Shown here piece after piece: positions 33,966 through 44,627 of a stretch of 64,000 nucleotides of DNA. Below the pieces are notes generated by a model that was not told the origin of the DNA, searched no databases, and worked only from the letters and a program-made list of their open reading frames with translations. The translations under genes were made by a program, and so were the position numbers. Source of the stretch: Lepus europaeus (lineage: Eukaryota; Chordata; Mammalia; Lagomorpha; Leporidae); NCBI RefSeq assembly GCF_033115175.1, contig NC_084835.1:63408448-63472447 (forward strand). Reading direction: 5' to 3'. The stretch's first letter is position 1; every line of letters begins with the position of its first letter.

Positions 33966-34246
33966 ATAGAGCTTCCATCCTCAGTTCAATCTCCAAATGG
34001 CCACAATGGCTATTGCTTGGTTACGCTGAAGCCAGGAGCTAAGAGCTAGGAGCCAGGAACTCCATCCATGTCTCCCACGTGGGTGCAGGAGGCCCAAAGA
34101 CTCAGGCTATTCTCTTCAGCTTTCCCAGGTGCATTAGCAGGGAGCTGGATCAGAAGCCGTGTAGCCAGGACTCAAACTGATGCCCATAAGGGATGCTGGC
34201 ATTGCAGGTGGTGGCTCAACCCATTACACCATAAAGCCAGCCCCAA
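33866..34246 (-). repeat. C-element SINE (minus) with long (GA)n
   Basis: A (GA)n of about 45 bases lies at 33,912-33,958. It ends at 'ccataaagccagcccc'. There is a local duplication 'ggagctaagagctaggagcc' in the body. Confidence 0.86.
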
Positions 34247-34559
34247 CTTAGACATCTTTAGAGTCATTTACTGTCTAGATGGTTTGTGAGCATTTGATCA
34301 AAGTGTTGGTTAACAGGAGACAGCATAAATGTAATTAAAAACATGCCTATCAAGTTAACCTCATTTGTTACTGAAGAATTACTGACATGGGAAATTGGAT
34401 AATTGCTTGCTTATTGCATCTTAATTTTAAGTAATTCTACCAAGTCATGATATATACATATACAGAAAATGGAGAAACATGACCCAGATGATAGTGTAAT
34501 AGATGGATTTGTAGGTGGTTGAAATTGTACCTAAGTATAGCAATATGGCCTCTACCTAC

Positions 34560-34926
34560 TTTTTTTTTTTTTTTTTTTTTTCAGATTTCGCTACATATTT
34601 GAAAGGCAGAGCTACAGAGAGGGAGAGAGGCAGAGGCAGAGAGAGAGAGAGAGAGAGAGAAGTCCTCGTCCGTCCATTGGTTCTCTTCCCAAATAGCTGC
34701 AACAGCCAGGGCTGGGCCAGATAAAAGCCAGGACTCAGGACCCAGGACCCAGGAGCTTCATCTGGGTCTCCCATGTGGGCACTTAGGCTATCCTCCGCTG
34801 CCCTCCCAGATGCATTAGCAGGGAGCTGGATTGGAAGCTGAGCAAGTAGGACTTGAACTGGTGCCCACATGGGATTCCAACACTGCAGGCGGAGATTTTA
34901 CCTGCTTTGCCACAGCAATGGCCCCT
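34560..34926 (-). repeat. C-element SINE (minus)
   Basis: It starts with a 22-base T-run and a GA block at 34,617-34,660, and ends at 'tgccacagcaatggcccc'. A small internal triplication of 'caggacc' lies near 34,733-34,750. Confidence 0.86.
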
Positions 34927-34989
34927 CTGCCTACTCTTAAACAGCTTCTCTAATCATCCCCCTTTCCTCTGCTCCAACTACAATGAGCT

Positions 34990-35190
34990 ACAGATGCTCC
35001 TCCACTTATGACAGGTTACATACTGATGAACCCATACACTGAGAATACTTAAGTTGAAAATTGCATTCAATGCTTGTAAACTACCAAATATCCTTGCTTA
35101 GCAACAGCGCAGTGTGGAGTGTGGTCAGGTGTTCCCCCTTGAGATCACAGGGCTGACTTGGAGCTGTGGCTCACTGCTGCTGTCCAGCAT
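34990..35190 (+). mobile_element. Tigger/MER2-like DNA transposon relic
   Basis: 'tcctccacttatgacaggtt', 'taagttgaaaattgcattca' and 'aaatatccttgcttagcaac' match the pattern of this non-autonomous mariner-type family. Non-coding. Confidence 0.5.
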
Positions 35191-35288
35191 CCTAAAAAAG
35201 GATCATGTTCCTAATCTGTATACATGAAACACACAAAATTTGTATACCTTAAATAAAATTGAAAAAAACGAGCATTCTTATATTACTA

Positions 35289-35289
35289 A

Positions 35290-35320
<31 letters not shown>

Positions 35321-35333
35321 CATATATATGTAT
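35289..35333. repeat. (TA)n microsatellite
   Basis: An uninterrupted (TA)n run followed by 'catacatatatatgtatg'. Confidence 0.9.
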
Positions 35334-35452
35334 GTTTGGGCACAACAATCTCAATATTGTTATCTTATTTATAAAAATAAAACACATCAGTGATAAAAAA
35401 CAAAAAGAAGATCTTATCATATTCTGCTAGCCTAGGAAAAGATAAAAAGTCG

Positions 35453-35776
35453 GGGCCTGCGCTGTGGTATAGCAGGTAAAGATGCTGCCTGCAGTGCCAG
35501 CATCCCATATGGGCACCGGTTCGAGTCCCAGCTGCTCCATTTGTGATCCAGCTCTCTGCTAACGTGGCTGGGAAAGCAGTAGAAGATGGCCCAAGTCCTT
35601 GGGCCCCTGCACCCACGTGAAACCTGGAAGAAGTTCCTGGCTCCTGAATGGCATAGCTCCGACTATGGAGGACATTTGGGTAGTGAACCATCAGATGGAA
35701 GACCTCTCTCTCTTTCTGCCTCTCTGTAACTTTGCCTTTCAAATAAATAATGTTTTTTTTTTTTTTAAAAAAAGGT
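35453..35776 (+). repeat. C-element SINE (plus)
   Basis: A full-length copy from 'cggggcctgcgctgtggtat' to 'caaataaataatg' and a T-run, then an A-run. The CT-rich block is short. Confidence 0.87.
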
Positions 35777-35884
35777 CAAAATTCATACAGTTTCTGAATG
35801 CCTATCAGTTTCTCATCCTTCTAAAGCCAAAAAATCAATCATCCAGCAATGCAAATGGGGGGCATTTGTACTTGCAGTTTCTTA

Positions 35885-36000
35885 GACATATCATATTCTC
35901 ATACCTCTGGGCATTTGCAGATGCTATTCCTTTGCCTGGGCCGATGTTTTTTGCCCCCTTTACCTCATTCCTGTCCATCCTTTGAGTATCAGTTTTGGAA
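35885..36000 (+). repeat. L2 LINE relic
   Basis: 'ctctgggcatttgcagatgc' and 'attcctttgcctgggccgat' follow the conserved L2 3' region phrase. Confidence 0.5.
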
Positions 36001-36179
36001 ACTGTATTCCCAGGGCTTAGGGCCCTGGACAGGTACATGTGGATTCTACCAGGTCAGAGAACAACTTGGAACAGTTTGTGGTTTTACATCTCCTTTACTC
36101 ACAGTGGCTGTGTAAAACACACAGGGAACAGCCACTTGTCCCCAATGGTGGTGTGGCCTAGGAGATACCTGTCTTTGTG

Positions 36180-36310
36180 TCCGTGGTGGCAGGACACACA
36201 GACATCTACACAAATCCACATATAGGCAGCCACATACATGCTCACTCAATACATCCACAAGCAACAGCATACATGCCCACATCCATACACAGGCAACCAC
36301 ATCTAGCCAT
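36180..36310. repeat. Degenerate 'cacata'-type simple repeat
   Basis: Irregular reiteration of cacat/acaca motifs, such as 'ccacatacatgctcactcaa'. Confidence 0.45.
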
Positions 36311-36489
36311 GCCCCTGCCCCCATTACTTATATGGGTTTACAGACAAAAATGGCCCAGAACAAAACTGTTACATAACAGGCTTGTGGGCAACTGGCCAAG
36401 CAGGTGGACCTGTCGATTACCAGGACACTGGCTACGACACACAGAAATATGGGAGCAGAGAGATAAGAGAGCATGGGCACAAGGTGTAG

Positions 36490-36760
36490 GAACTTGATAT
36501 CGTCACTTTCTCAAGTTCATCTCCTAAATAGAAACTTTCCCGGGAAACCTTCTCCCATCTCCCCAAGTCTGGGTTAAGTGTGACCCTTGGTGCCAGCTGG
36601 GCACATTCTGCCTACCTCCTGATTGCTGTCTTGCATTATAATTGCCATTTGTCTTCCCAACTGTAAGCTGCTTGAAGGTGAGGACTGTTCCATTCATATT
36701 TGCATCTCTAGTACCTAGTATGTTACATGACACCTAGCTGTCCAATAACTAATAATGTAG
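36490..36760 (+). repeat. L2 LINE 3' end
   Basis: 'aactgtaagctgcttgaagg', 'tgaggactgttccattcata' and 'tctctagtacctagtatgtt' are the classic L2 3' terminal sequence. Confidence 0.65.
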
Positions 36761-37664
36761 GCATTTTATGTTGTAGTGATCTTTATGGCCTCTTTCCAGA
36801 ACTTACTATTGAATTGGCTAACAGAAAACAAATCAATTTTATAAGTGATATAAAGTAGGGAAGATTATACATTCAAAATTCATAGATGTAAATATTCAAA
36901 AAGACTTCAACAGGCTATAAGGATAAACTGAAACCAATAAGGTAATTTTAGAAATTTACAGTTCTGTATATGGGTTTTATTCTGCAGTGGATCTCTGTGT
37001 GTAGCCCTTTCTAACCTAGGAAACTTTCCACAAAAAAGAGAAAGAAAAGGTTTTTTATTTTATTTTTAAATTGAATAAGAATCAAAATGTGATGCACATC
37101 ACAGGCAATCCACTAGATTGCCAAGATGGAAATCTCACTCTTATACAGCTAAGCAGATGTAAGCTGTTATATTCATATCTCAAATGATGAGCTCTCAGAG
37201 GACTTGACAGCACCATTTTTCAGTTATTCTAAATTCACCTGCTAATTGCTATAATCATGGTTGTTAATTGCTTTCTTCAACAGAAAAGTACTTTTGTCCT
37301 ATCTTTATGACAGGAGGTAGGTACGCAATTTGCATCTGGTTGCCCACTGAAGTTAGGCGTCTATCCTTCCTGCAAACTGGGTCCTCAGGAATTAAAGTTC
37401 AGAGAAGGCTCGCAGGTTCTTGAGGAAACATTCCTGGTTATCAAATTGGCAAGAGACTAATTTAGCTTTTAGAAAGACTTGCATACATCTCAAAGAGGCC
37501 CGGGAACAGCTTACAATAAAAATCTTCTAAAGTAGATGAGTCAAGAAAAGGAAGTGAGGGGGGAAGTTTTTTCTTTGCAGCAGGGAGTTTTCTTCTGATT
37601 TGTATTGTCCTGCCCACCAACTACCAGCTCCACTTCAGTATTTTCGTGACTTTCAGTTGTCCAG
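36761..37664. other. Unassigned sequence
   Basis: No gene or confident repeat is recognised. Confidence 0.4.
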
Positions 37665-37785
37665 ATCCCAACCCGGGCCTACTCAATCAGACCCTCTGGA
37701 GACAGGTCCCAGCAATTTGAGTTTTTCAGTAAGTTCTCCAGGTCATGCTAATGGTGACTAGAGCTTGAAAGTCATTGGACAGGAT
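37665..37785 (+). mobile_element. MER5A-like hAT-Charlie relic
   Basis: 'caatcagaccctctggagac', 'ggtcccagcaatttgagttt' and 'aagttctccaggtcatgcta' follow the MER5A layout. Confidence 0.6.
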
Positions 37786-38984
37786 CATTGACAACAGGCC
37801 ATGTGAAAAGGCAAGTAAGTATTTGCCTTTAGGAGAAACAGTGGTTATTTGCAATTTGTGTATGTAGTCATCTGGTGTTACCTCCAATTAATTGGCAAGA
37901 AATTAAGACATCTAAAGTAAAAGATTAGTTAAGCCTGGTTTACTCAAGATAGTCAAAATCAACACCTTGCAGGAGAGGAACAAAAGCAAAATAATTAAAT
38001 TGTCCTCATTGTAGTTCTAAAGTTCATCCTCTAATGTGAATAATCCCTAATTATCTGGCAAATCACTAATTTACCATATCAAGTTAAGCTACAAAAGCCA
38101 ATCAAGCTAAATGGTGGGTTTTTGGCTGCCTGAGATCCTCAGAGCAGCTGGGGAGCCCTGCTTCCTCTTCTCAGTAGGGGCCAGAGCCGGCCAGAACCTC
38201 CATGAGAGCTTTAGACTCCCAGCTGAAATTCTAGGAACAGAATTTGTGATGGCAACAATCCTCTTAGAAGTACACCTAAATTTTCTTAGAAAATCAGTGA
38301 TTTTCACTTGCCAGTCCATATAACTCTAAGTCTGTAAGCAAGCTTTGTCACTTCTCAATTTTTTCTTTTGGTGGAGATCTATACAAGTATCAAAAAAAAA
38401 AAAAAAAAAAAAAAAGACAAGACAGCCATGGGAAATTAAGAATGAGATTACTTACACTGTTTTTCTGCTCTTTTGACTAATGTTCACACGTATTTTTCAT
38501 TAGAAAGTCTTTGTATTCTATCAAACATGTGCTCTTGTGAAGCCTACTGAATTTATTTTTGGTGCTAGTTTATCCTACAGATTTTACTTGGGGAAAAACC
38601 CTGCTTTGAAATTATCAGTGAACTGGGCCGAGACTCAATGTATTTTGTATTTTGTGAGAACATATTGTTGCAAGTGTGGTACATGACATCATGTTGGGAG
38701 GGCAGTCTGCTTAGGAACTTCTGTAATGTAAACTGCCAATAAAATAATTGCTTTAGCCTGTTTTTAACCACATCTTCCAAAACATAACTGCCATTCTTTT
38801 TCTATGGTGCTTAAGTACATAAAACTTACTCTGAAGGAGGCAGTGACCAGTCTACCTTATATGACCATGCCTAAGAATTCAAGAAGGCAGTTCAGTGACT
38901 CTGTACTAACAGTGATAAACCCAAGAATATTTTAGGAAAGAGTTACAGATTTTCCTCTCTAGGTTTTCTGTTTGTTTTATTATT
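37786..38984. other. Unassigned sequence with a 25-base A-run
   Basis: No gene is seen. An A-run at 38,391-38,415 could be a retroposon tail, but I recognise no element body to its left. Confidence 0.4.
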
Positions 38985-39246
38985 AATATGAGAGGCAGAG
39001 AAAGAGAGAGAACTCCCGTCTCCTGACAGACCCCCAAATGCCTGCAATAATGGAGGCCAAAGCTGTGTGCCAAAATTCAATCCAGATTTCTCACATGGGG
39101 GGTAGGATCCCAGTCACTTCAGCCTTCACGCTGTCTTTCAGGATTTGCACAAGTAGGAAGCTGAAGTCAAGGAGCCTGAGGCATCAAATTCAGGCAATGT
39201 TGATAAAAGACATAGGTGTTGTAATCACTAGGCTGAACCCCTACCC
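38985..39246 (-). repeat. Degraded C-element SINE (minus)
   Basis: It starts near 'aatatgagaggcagagaaag', with 'cccaaatgcctgcaataatg', and ends at 'actaggctgaacccctaccc'. Strongly diverged. Confidence 0.6.
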
Positions 39247-40298
39247 CTCTAGAAGTTCTCAGGAAACTCCTGGCATAAGACGACAGTATAGATGCTCCTT
39301 TTTCTTAACCTGTTAGGTCCCACAAAAGAGAAATACAGGATTCTGAACCAATCTTTAATGGCCAAGTAACGTCTTTTAGTTACAGAATACAAAACTGCAG
39401 TCCAAAGATGTAAAATAATGATTTTAACTACACAATTGATATTACTCCCTTTACATAAGAGAATAAAGTCAATTAAGTAGAGCTCAAAACCAGCACCATC
39501 TCATTATTACTTTTGCCATAAGTTACACAGCTTAAATATAGCACCTCCTAGCAAACATCACAATTGCTCAGTTCTGTAGGCTACGCATATTTTTTTTAAC
39601 AAAGTGTGAGCTGAAAGAAAAGCTGTAGAACAAGGATCAAGTATGCATCCTTTACGCACAAAAGCATATTACTAGACACCAGAAAATGCATTTGGCATTT
39701 TCTCTCGTAATATAATGGTGTTCCTCAGACCCACATCTTCGCCAGCTTCGCTTTTTCCATAGCACCAAGTACGGCACGAGGCACGTGGGAATGTAGGAGA
39801 CACTGACACTTTAAAAGCTAACACTTTTTCCAGGCAGTGACCAGTGCAGGGATTTCTCCGACCCGAAGGCACAATCTTCAGAGACTGCTGCGATCGCGGA
39901 ACGGAAACGAAATGTGTAAGACCAGGAAGTTCCGGGGGGACAGGGGGCAAATGTCACTGCCAGGCACAGTAACGCCAGGGCTGTCTCTAGTGTCCCAGGG
40001 GATGAGATGCAGTCAGGCCCCCCCAGGGGCGGTCAGCAGCAGCCTGCTGGGCCGGCGAGGGCAGCGACGTGATGCTGGAGATCCATACAACTTCTTCCTG
40101 GTCCCGGGGCGGTAGCTGGGATGCTGCCTGAGCGAAGGCAATGGAGAACGGCGACAACAGGCGGCGGCCACGGCCAAGCTCCTAATCCAGGCCTGGGGGC
40201 CGGCAGCCTGGAATTAGAATGCTACGTGCGCAACAAAGCCCGACAGGCCCGCGTACTAGGAGGGCGCAGGCAGACCCGGGTCCCGGCCAGGCCGTGGT
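39247..40298 (-). other. Possible 3'UTR and flank of the LDOC1-like gene
   Basis: GC-rich sequence continues past the stop to about 39,820 and then becomes AT-rich. On the minus strand an ATTAAA-type poly(A) hexamer is possible near 39,353. No second coding exon is recognisable. Confidence 0.35.
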
Positions 40299-41290
40299 CT
40301 ACCGATTCCTGCCGAAGGCCCGCCGCAGCGCGGCCACGAAGTCCTCGTACTGCCCCAGGATGGGGCTCTCCCCCTCGATGTAGGGGACCACCCACTGCTC
40401 GGCCGGCCCCGAGAGGCGGCTGATTAAAAACGCCACCTTCAGGGTGTCGTTGGAGAACCTGGCCTCGAAGAAGTTCATGTAAGAGGCCGCCTCGATCAGA
40501 AAGTCGTGGAGCCGGGCCGAGTCGCCGTTAAACGCTTCGGGGAAGGCCACGGGGCAGGTGGGCGGACGCACCTGGGCCAGCAGGTTGGCCTTCTCGCACA
40601 GCAGCCGCCGCACCTGGTCCATAAGCTCGTTGTTCTCCCGACGCAGGGCATGATTCTGGCTCAGCAGGTCCTGCATCATCCCCGCCAGCTCGTCCATTCC
40701 CACCGCCGCCCTCCCGGTCGCCGCGCGCCCCGCCCGCCGCCGCGTCGCCGGAAGTGCGTGTCAGCTTCCGCCGGCGGCGCGCCACAGGTCCTCGCACCGG
40801 CCTTCCTTAGGCCCGAGCGCCAGCGGGAAGGGTCGCCGGGGCCTGTGGCCGGGTAGGGGCAGCGAGAGCCAGAGCCGAGGTGAGGGGAGCGAGCGGAGAA
40901 AACTTGGGCAGGCGGGGCGAAGGCCGAGGAGCGAGTTGCCGGGCTTGGCGGAAGAATCTGACGTCGTGTCGTGCGACATCACTTCCGGGAGGCTCCCTCC
41001 GCGGGGGCGGGCGCACCGGGCCTTAAAGGGAAAGCGGGCGGCCTGGCAGCTGGAACGCTGGCTTCTCCGGGTTTCGGAAGTGCTTTCTAGTCGCAGTGTT
41101 TGTGGCGTCTGTTCCGCAGTGCCGCTTCTTTCACCCGCTTCCCTCAAGCCCTCACAGCTCCAAGGAGGCGGCCCCGTGAAGCCCCCTGCACCTCCCGCCT
41201 GGGGTGGGCTCTCTCCTGACAGGACTCGGCCCTTTAGGTGCTGGGCGCATCGCAGTTAGTCCTCTGGGTTCTGTGACGTCCATGCTGGTT
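39820..41290. promoter_or_regulatory. CpG island and probable promoter
   Basis: GC content and CpG density rise sharply here, in a window that is otherwise AT-rich and CpG-depleted. The densest part is 40,060-41,240. ETS-type sites CCGGAAGTG (40,748-40,756) and its complement CACTTCCGG (40,980-40,988), plus CRE-like TGACGTC (40,959 and near 41,274), fit a housekeeping-type promoter. The island covers the whole minus-strand ORF at 40,299-40,697 and lies about 34 kb downstream of the ZBTB14 exon. No TATA box is obvious, so start sites may be dispersed. Confidence 0.85.
40299..40697 (-). CDS. LDOC1-like protein, domesticated Ty3/gypsy Gag-derived (RTL/Mart/SIRH family)
   Basis: A single uninterrupted frame of 132 residues from ATG at 40,697 (strong context: G at -3 and +4) to TAG at 40,299. 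Reading in from a GTG at 40,703 would add two residues, but this is not a normal mammalian start. Residues about 1-45 form a heptad-rich coiled coil (DLLSQNHALRRENNELMDQV). Residues about 46-128 are a Gag capsid-like domain with the family landmarks CPVAFPEAFNGD, KVAFLISRL, AEQWVVPYIE and SPIL. The layout and length match LDOC1 (a nuclear regulator implicated in NF-kB control and apoptosis, X-linked, about 146 residues). The acidic C-terminal tail of LDOC1 is replaced by a short basic GRNR end. There is no protease or zinc knuckle. LDOC1-family genes are naturally intronless, so the lack of introns does not prove a retrocopy. The open frame, preserved motifs and CpG island argue for a functional gene. 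Its function is not known from sequence. Confidence 0.85.
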   Translation of the reverse strand: MDELAGMMQDLLSQNHALRRENNELMDQVRRLLCEKANLLAQVRPPTCPVAFPEAFNGDSARLHDFLIEAASYMNFFEARFSNDTLKVAFLISRLSGPAEQWVVPYIEGESPILGQYEDFVAALRRAFGRNR

Positions 41291-41507
41291 TTTCTGTTGC
41301 TCGTTTTTTTCTTTTAAGACAAAATGGCTCAGAGTATACAAACCTACTCATGTTACAAAGCCGAGAGCCGGGTCTTTGGAGAGGACCCTGGCCGGGGGAG
41401 GGAGGGAGAGGGCAGTGTCCACACGAGGATATCCGCTGTTGATGTTGGTGACCCAAGGCTGCTGTCCAGCGTCTTGGCAGGTGCTGGGGTGTGGGCATGG
41501 CTCCCTC

Positions 41508-41828
41508 TTTTTTTTTTTTTTTAAAGATTTATTTATTTGAAAGTCAGAGTTACACAGAGGAGGAGAAGCAGAGAGAGCGAGAGAGAGAGAGAGAGGTCTT
41601 CCATCCGCTGGTTCACTCCCCAGTTGGCCACAATGGCCAGAGCTGCACCGATCTGAAGCCACGAGCCAGGAACTTCTTCCAGGTCTCCCAGAAGAGTGTA
41701 GGGGCCCGAGGCCTTGAGCCATCTTCTACTGCTTTTCCAGGCGTATTAGCAGGGAGCTGGATTGGAAGTGGAGCCCATAGAGGATGCTGGCACTGCAGGC
41801 AGTGGCTCCACCACAGCACTGGCCCTGG
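41508..41828 (-). repeat. C-element SINE (minus) at the edge of the CpG island
   Basis: It starts with a T-run and 'taaagatttatttatttgaa' and ends at 'ccaccacagcactggccc'. The head region is shortened by a small deletion near 41,779. Confidence 0.87.
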
Positions 41829-43055
41829 CTCCCTTGTTTTAAAACCCGATTCTCACCTGCTTGCCACACAACCAGTCTCGAATTTTCCTGTCAGTGAGAT
41901 AATGGTGTGAAGAGAACCTTGAAAGAACTGTGTGTGTCTGTGAGATGTGGCTATGTAGCAGGATTTGCTTACTGAGACAGGACACCAAGGCCTCTTAATA
42001 TGAAGTCTTTTATTATGCTGGCATGAGACCCAGGTGGAGTTTCTTATCTAAAATACTGAAATTCTGAACCAAGAAGTGTTTTCCCTTATATATGGTGTTA
42101 GCCTCTTTGTCTCCCTTGTATGGTTTACCTGCATAGGTTTGATTGGATATTCGAATGTTGAAACAGTTGAAGTATTAGTAGGCAAGCAGATAACAGCTAC
42201 ATTTCATTCCCAGGACAGATTCCTCTCTTGCTTTCTTCTGACCGTGGGAAGGCCTCTACCACAACTTTAATCATGTCAGTTAGAAACAAGATTCTTAAAA
42301 GACAAAGGCCTCTTTCATAGCTGCACCCAGCAGTTGAAGGGGTGACACGCTGTGTGTGGCCTCAGTGGATGGACGAAGTCTACAAAGACCTGCCCACAGG
42401 CTTCTTGGGACTCAGGTCCTTGTCCCCTGTGTCCAACTTGAGGTGCTCAAAAGTTGGTGGCAGGGACCTTGGCATTTGTGGGTACAAAATTTAAGGAGGG
42501 ATTCTGACTTGCATTTCAGGGAATAAGAAACCGAAAAAGCAGCTCTTGATGAATAAAATTGACTTAAGAACTGAATTTTTGTCTTTGGGGATGAGAACTA
42601 ATATTTTGTGCCTGAAGTTTTTATTTATCATTTATGTAAATTGGATAGGTTTTGCTTCTGGCTTTTAGTTTATTGGCATTTTGCAATGAAGGCTACGTTG
42701 TATTAATAGATGTGTTTTCTAATGAAACTGCGGGTCTTAAATTGCATTAAGGCAGTTTCAAGAGCAAAATACTAACCCTTGATACATTTTGTTATCTATC
42801 AATCTGAAATATTTGTACCTTGAGAAAGAAAAAAGTCACACATCAGAAAAGTAGGCCTCTGGTTTTTATGCCTGAAGGGACTCTTGGGAACCAGAAAGGG
42901 TACAGGCAGAGCTTAGCTGAGACTGCGTTTCCGGTTCCAGGTGTAAGCTGAAGGTCACTTCCTGTTTGATCCTTTACAGCTAGAGATTATTTTCTTTGCT
43001 GAGGAAAAGCATTACATGCCATTTTAGCCAACTCTCCTTAAAAAATGGAAAGCCA
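41829..43055. other. Unassigned sequence
   Basis: No gene is seen. The part at 42,000-42,560 has an LTR-like feel (for example 'cccttatatatggtgttagc') but no terminal repeats or target-site duplication that I can find. Confidence 0.35.
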
Positions 43056-43392
43056 TGGCCGGCGCTGCTGTTCACTAGGCTAATCCTCTGCCTTGTGGTG
43101 CCGGCACACCGGGTTCTAGTCCTGGTCGGGGCGTCGGATTCTGTCCCGGTTGCCCCTCTTCCAGGCCAGCTCTCTGCTGTGGCCCTGGAGTGCAGTGGAG
43201 AATGGCCCAAGTCCTTGGGCCCTGCACCCGCATGGGAGACCAGGAGAAGCACCTGGCTCCTGGTTTCGGATCAGGGAGGTGCGCTGGCCGCAGAGGCCAC
43301 TGGGGGGTGAACCAACGGCAAAGGAAGACCTTTCTCTCTGTCTCTCTCTCTCACTGTCCACTCTGCCTGTCAAAAAAAAAAAAAAAAAAAAA
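43056..43392 (+). repeat. C-element SINE (plus), young
   Basis: A full-length copy from 'ggccggcgctgctgttcact' to 'cactctgcctgtc' plus a 20-base A-run. A short target duplication, aaagccat, flanks it (ending at about 43,055 and again after the A-run). Confidence 0.92.
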
Positions 43393-43889
43393 GCCATTTA
43401 CTGAACCAGTGTAATCTGTGGAATTCGTGTGGAGCTTCAGATGGTATCCAAATATCATTTAACATTTCAAAGCCAAAATCAACTTCTATGTTGTTCTCAA
43501 TATGAAATAACAAAATGTGTGCACCCCCTTACACAAGACTGGACAACCATGTTCAAAACATTTGGGATGTGCCTGGTATTAGCAAATGATAGCCAGATAA
43601 GAGTATATTCTTTTGTACATACATATTACAAAGTAAGCTTTTTAGAAACCACATTGTGCGACTTGTTCAGTGCTCAATGAATATATGTTTTATTAAACAA
43701 TGATTCATAGTCATGAAGAAAACACTCCTGAATCAGTGACCCATATCGTGTTAAGACTTAGATAGTTGGATTGACTGTTTTATTCTCCTTGCCTATCTTT
43801 TCAGGTTTATATACTGACCCGAGATTTGTGTTAATTCTTATCATTTTGGATTTTAGAAAATTATACTATTTTTGGTATTAGTAGTTTAT
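43393..43889. other. Unassigned sequence
   Basis: No gene or confident repeat is recognised. Confidence 0.35.
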
Positions 43890-44345
43890 CTTAAAAATTT
43901 TAATTAAAATTGTTAACCATAAAATTGTGCATATTTATGAGGTACTATGTGATGTTTTGTTACATGTATATATTGTATAATACCTAGTCATTATAAATAT
44001 ATTTATCCTTTTTAGCATTTAACATTTTTTTGTAGTGAAAGCATTCAAAATAATCTTTTTTTTTTTCAAATTGAGAAATGCACATGATCAATAGTCACAG
44101 CCCCAGAACTTCTTACTTCCATGTAGCTATAATCTAGTACCCATCAGTGAACCTTTCCCCGCTTCTCCCTGCTTCACTGCCCAGCCTCTGGTAACCAGCA
44201 TTATATTTTTAAGTTCAATGAAACTTTTTTTTTAGACTCCACATATGAATGGGGTCATGTGATACTTGTCTTTCTGTGGTCGGCTTGTTTTACTTAATGA
44301 CTGCTGATTCTATCCAGGTTGCTACAAATGACATGAGTTCATCTT

Positions 44346-44627
44346 CTTTTGCCATTGGTTCACCCTCCAATGGCCGCCATGGCCAGCACGCTGCGGCTGG
44401 CGCACCGTGCTGATCCGAAGGCAGGAGCCAGGTGCTTCTCCTGGTCTCCCATGGGGTACAGGGCCCAAGGACTTGGGCCATCCTGCACTGCCTTCCCGGG
44501 CCACAGTAGAGAGCTGGACTGGAAGAGGAGCAACCGGGACAGAATCTGGCGCCCCGACCGGGACTAGAACCCGGTGTGCCGGCGCCGCAAGGCGGAGGAT
44601 TAGCCTATTGAGCCGTGGCGCCGGCCA
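44346..44627 (-). repeat. C-element SINE lacking its 3' tail (minus)
   Basis: The copy is well preserved from its head (right) to the 'aaccaatggcaaaag' region, but has no CT-rich block or A-tail. The duplication gagttcatctt is at 44,335-44,345 and 44,629-44,639, so this was an insertion and not a later deletion across the border. Confidence 0.85.

Noticed and set aside
36177-36497. 106-codon plus-strand open frame rich in His/Ile/Thr
   Set aside because: It is caused by the degenerate cacata simple repeat.
40506-40856. Plus-strand open frames across the CpG island
   Set aside because: They are Arg/Pro/Gly-rich shadows of the minus-strand LDOC1-like ORF and of the GC-rich promoter.
42000-42560. 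Possible LTR at 42.0-42.6 kb
   Set aside because: Some LTR-like phrases, but no paired ends, target duplication, TATA plus poly(A) order or second copy in the window.
43056-43140. tRNA gene at SINE heads
   Set aside because: The heads carry tRNA-like A/B-box sequence (for example 'gttctagtcctggtcgg'), but they continue into the SINE body and cannot fold as complete tRNA genes.
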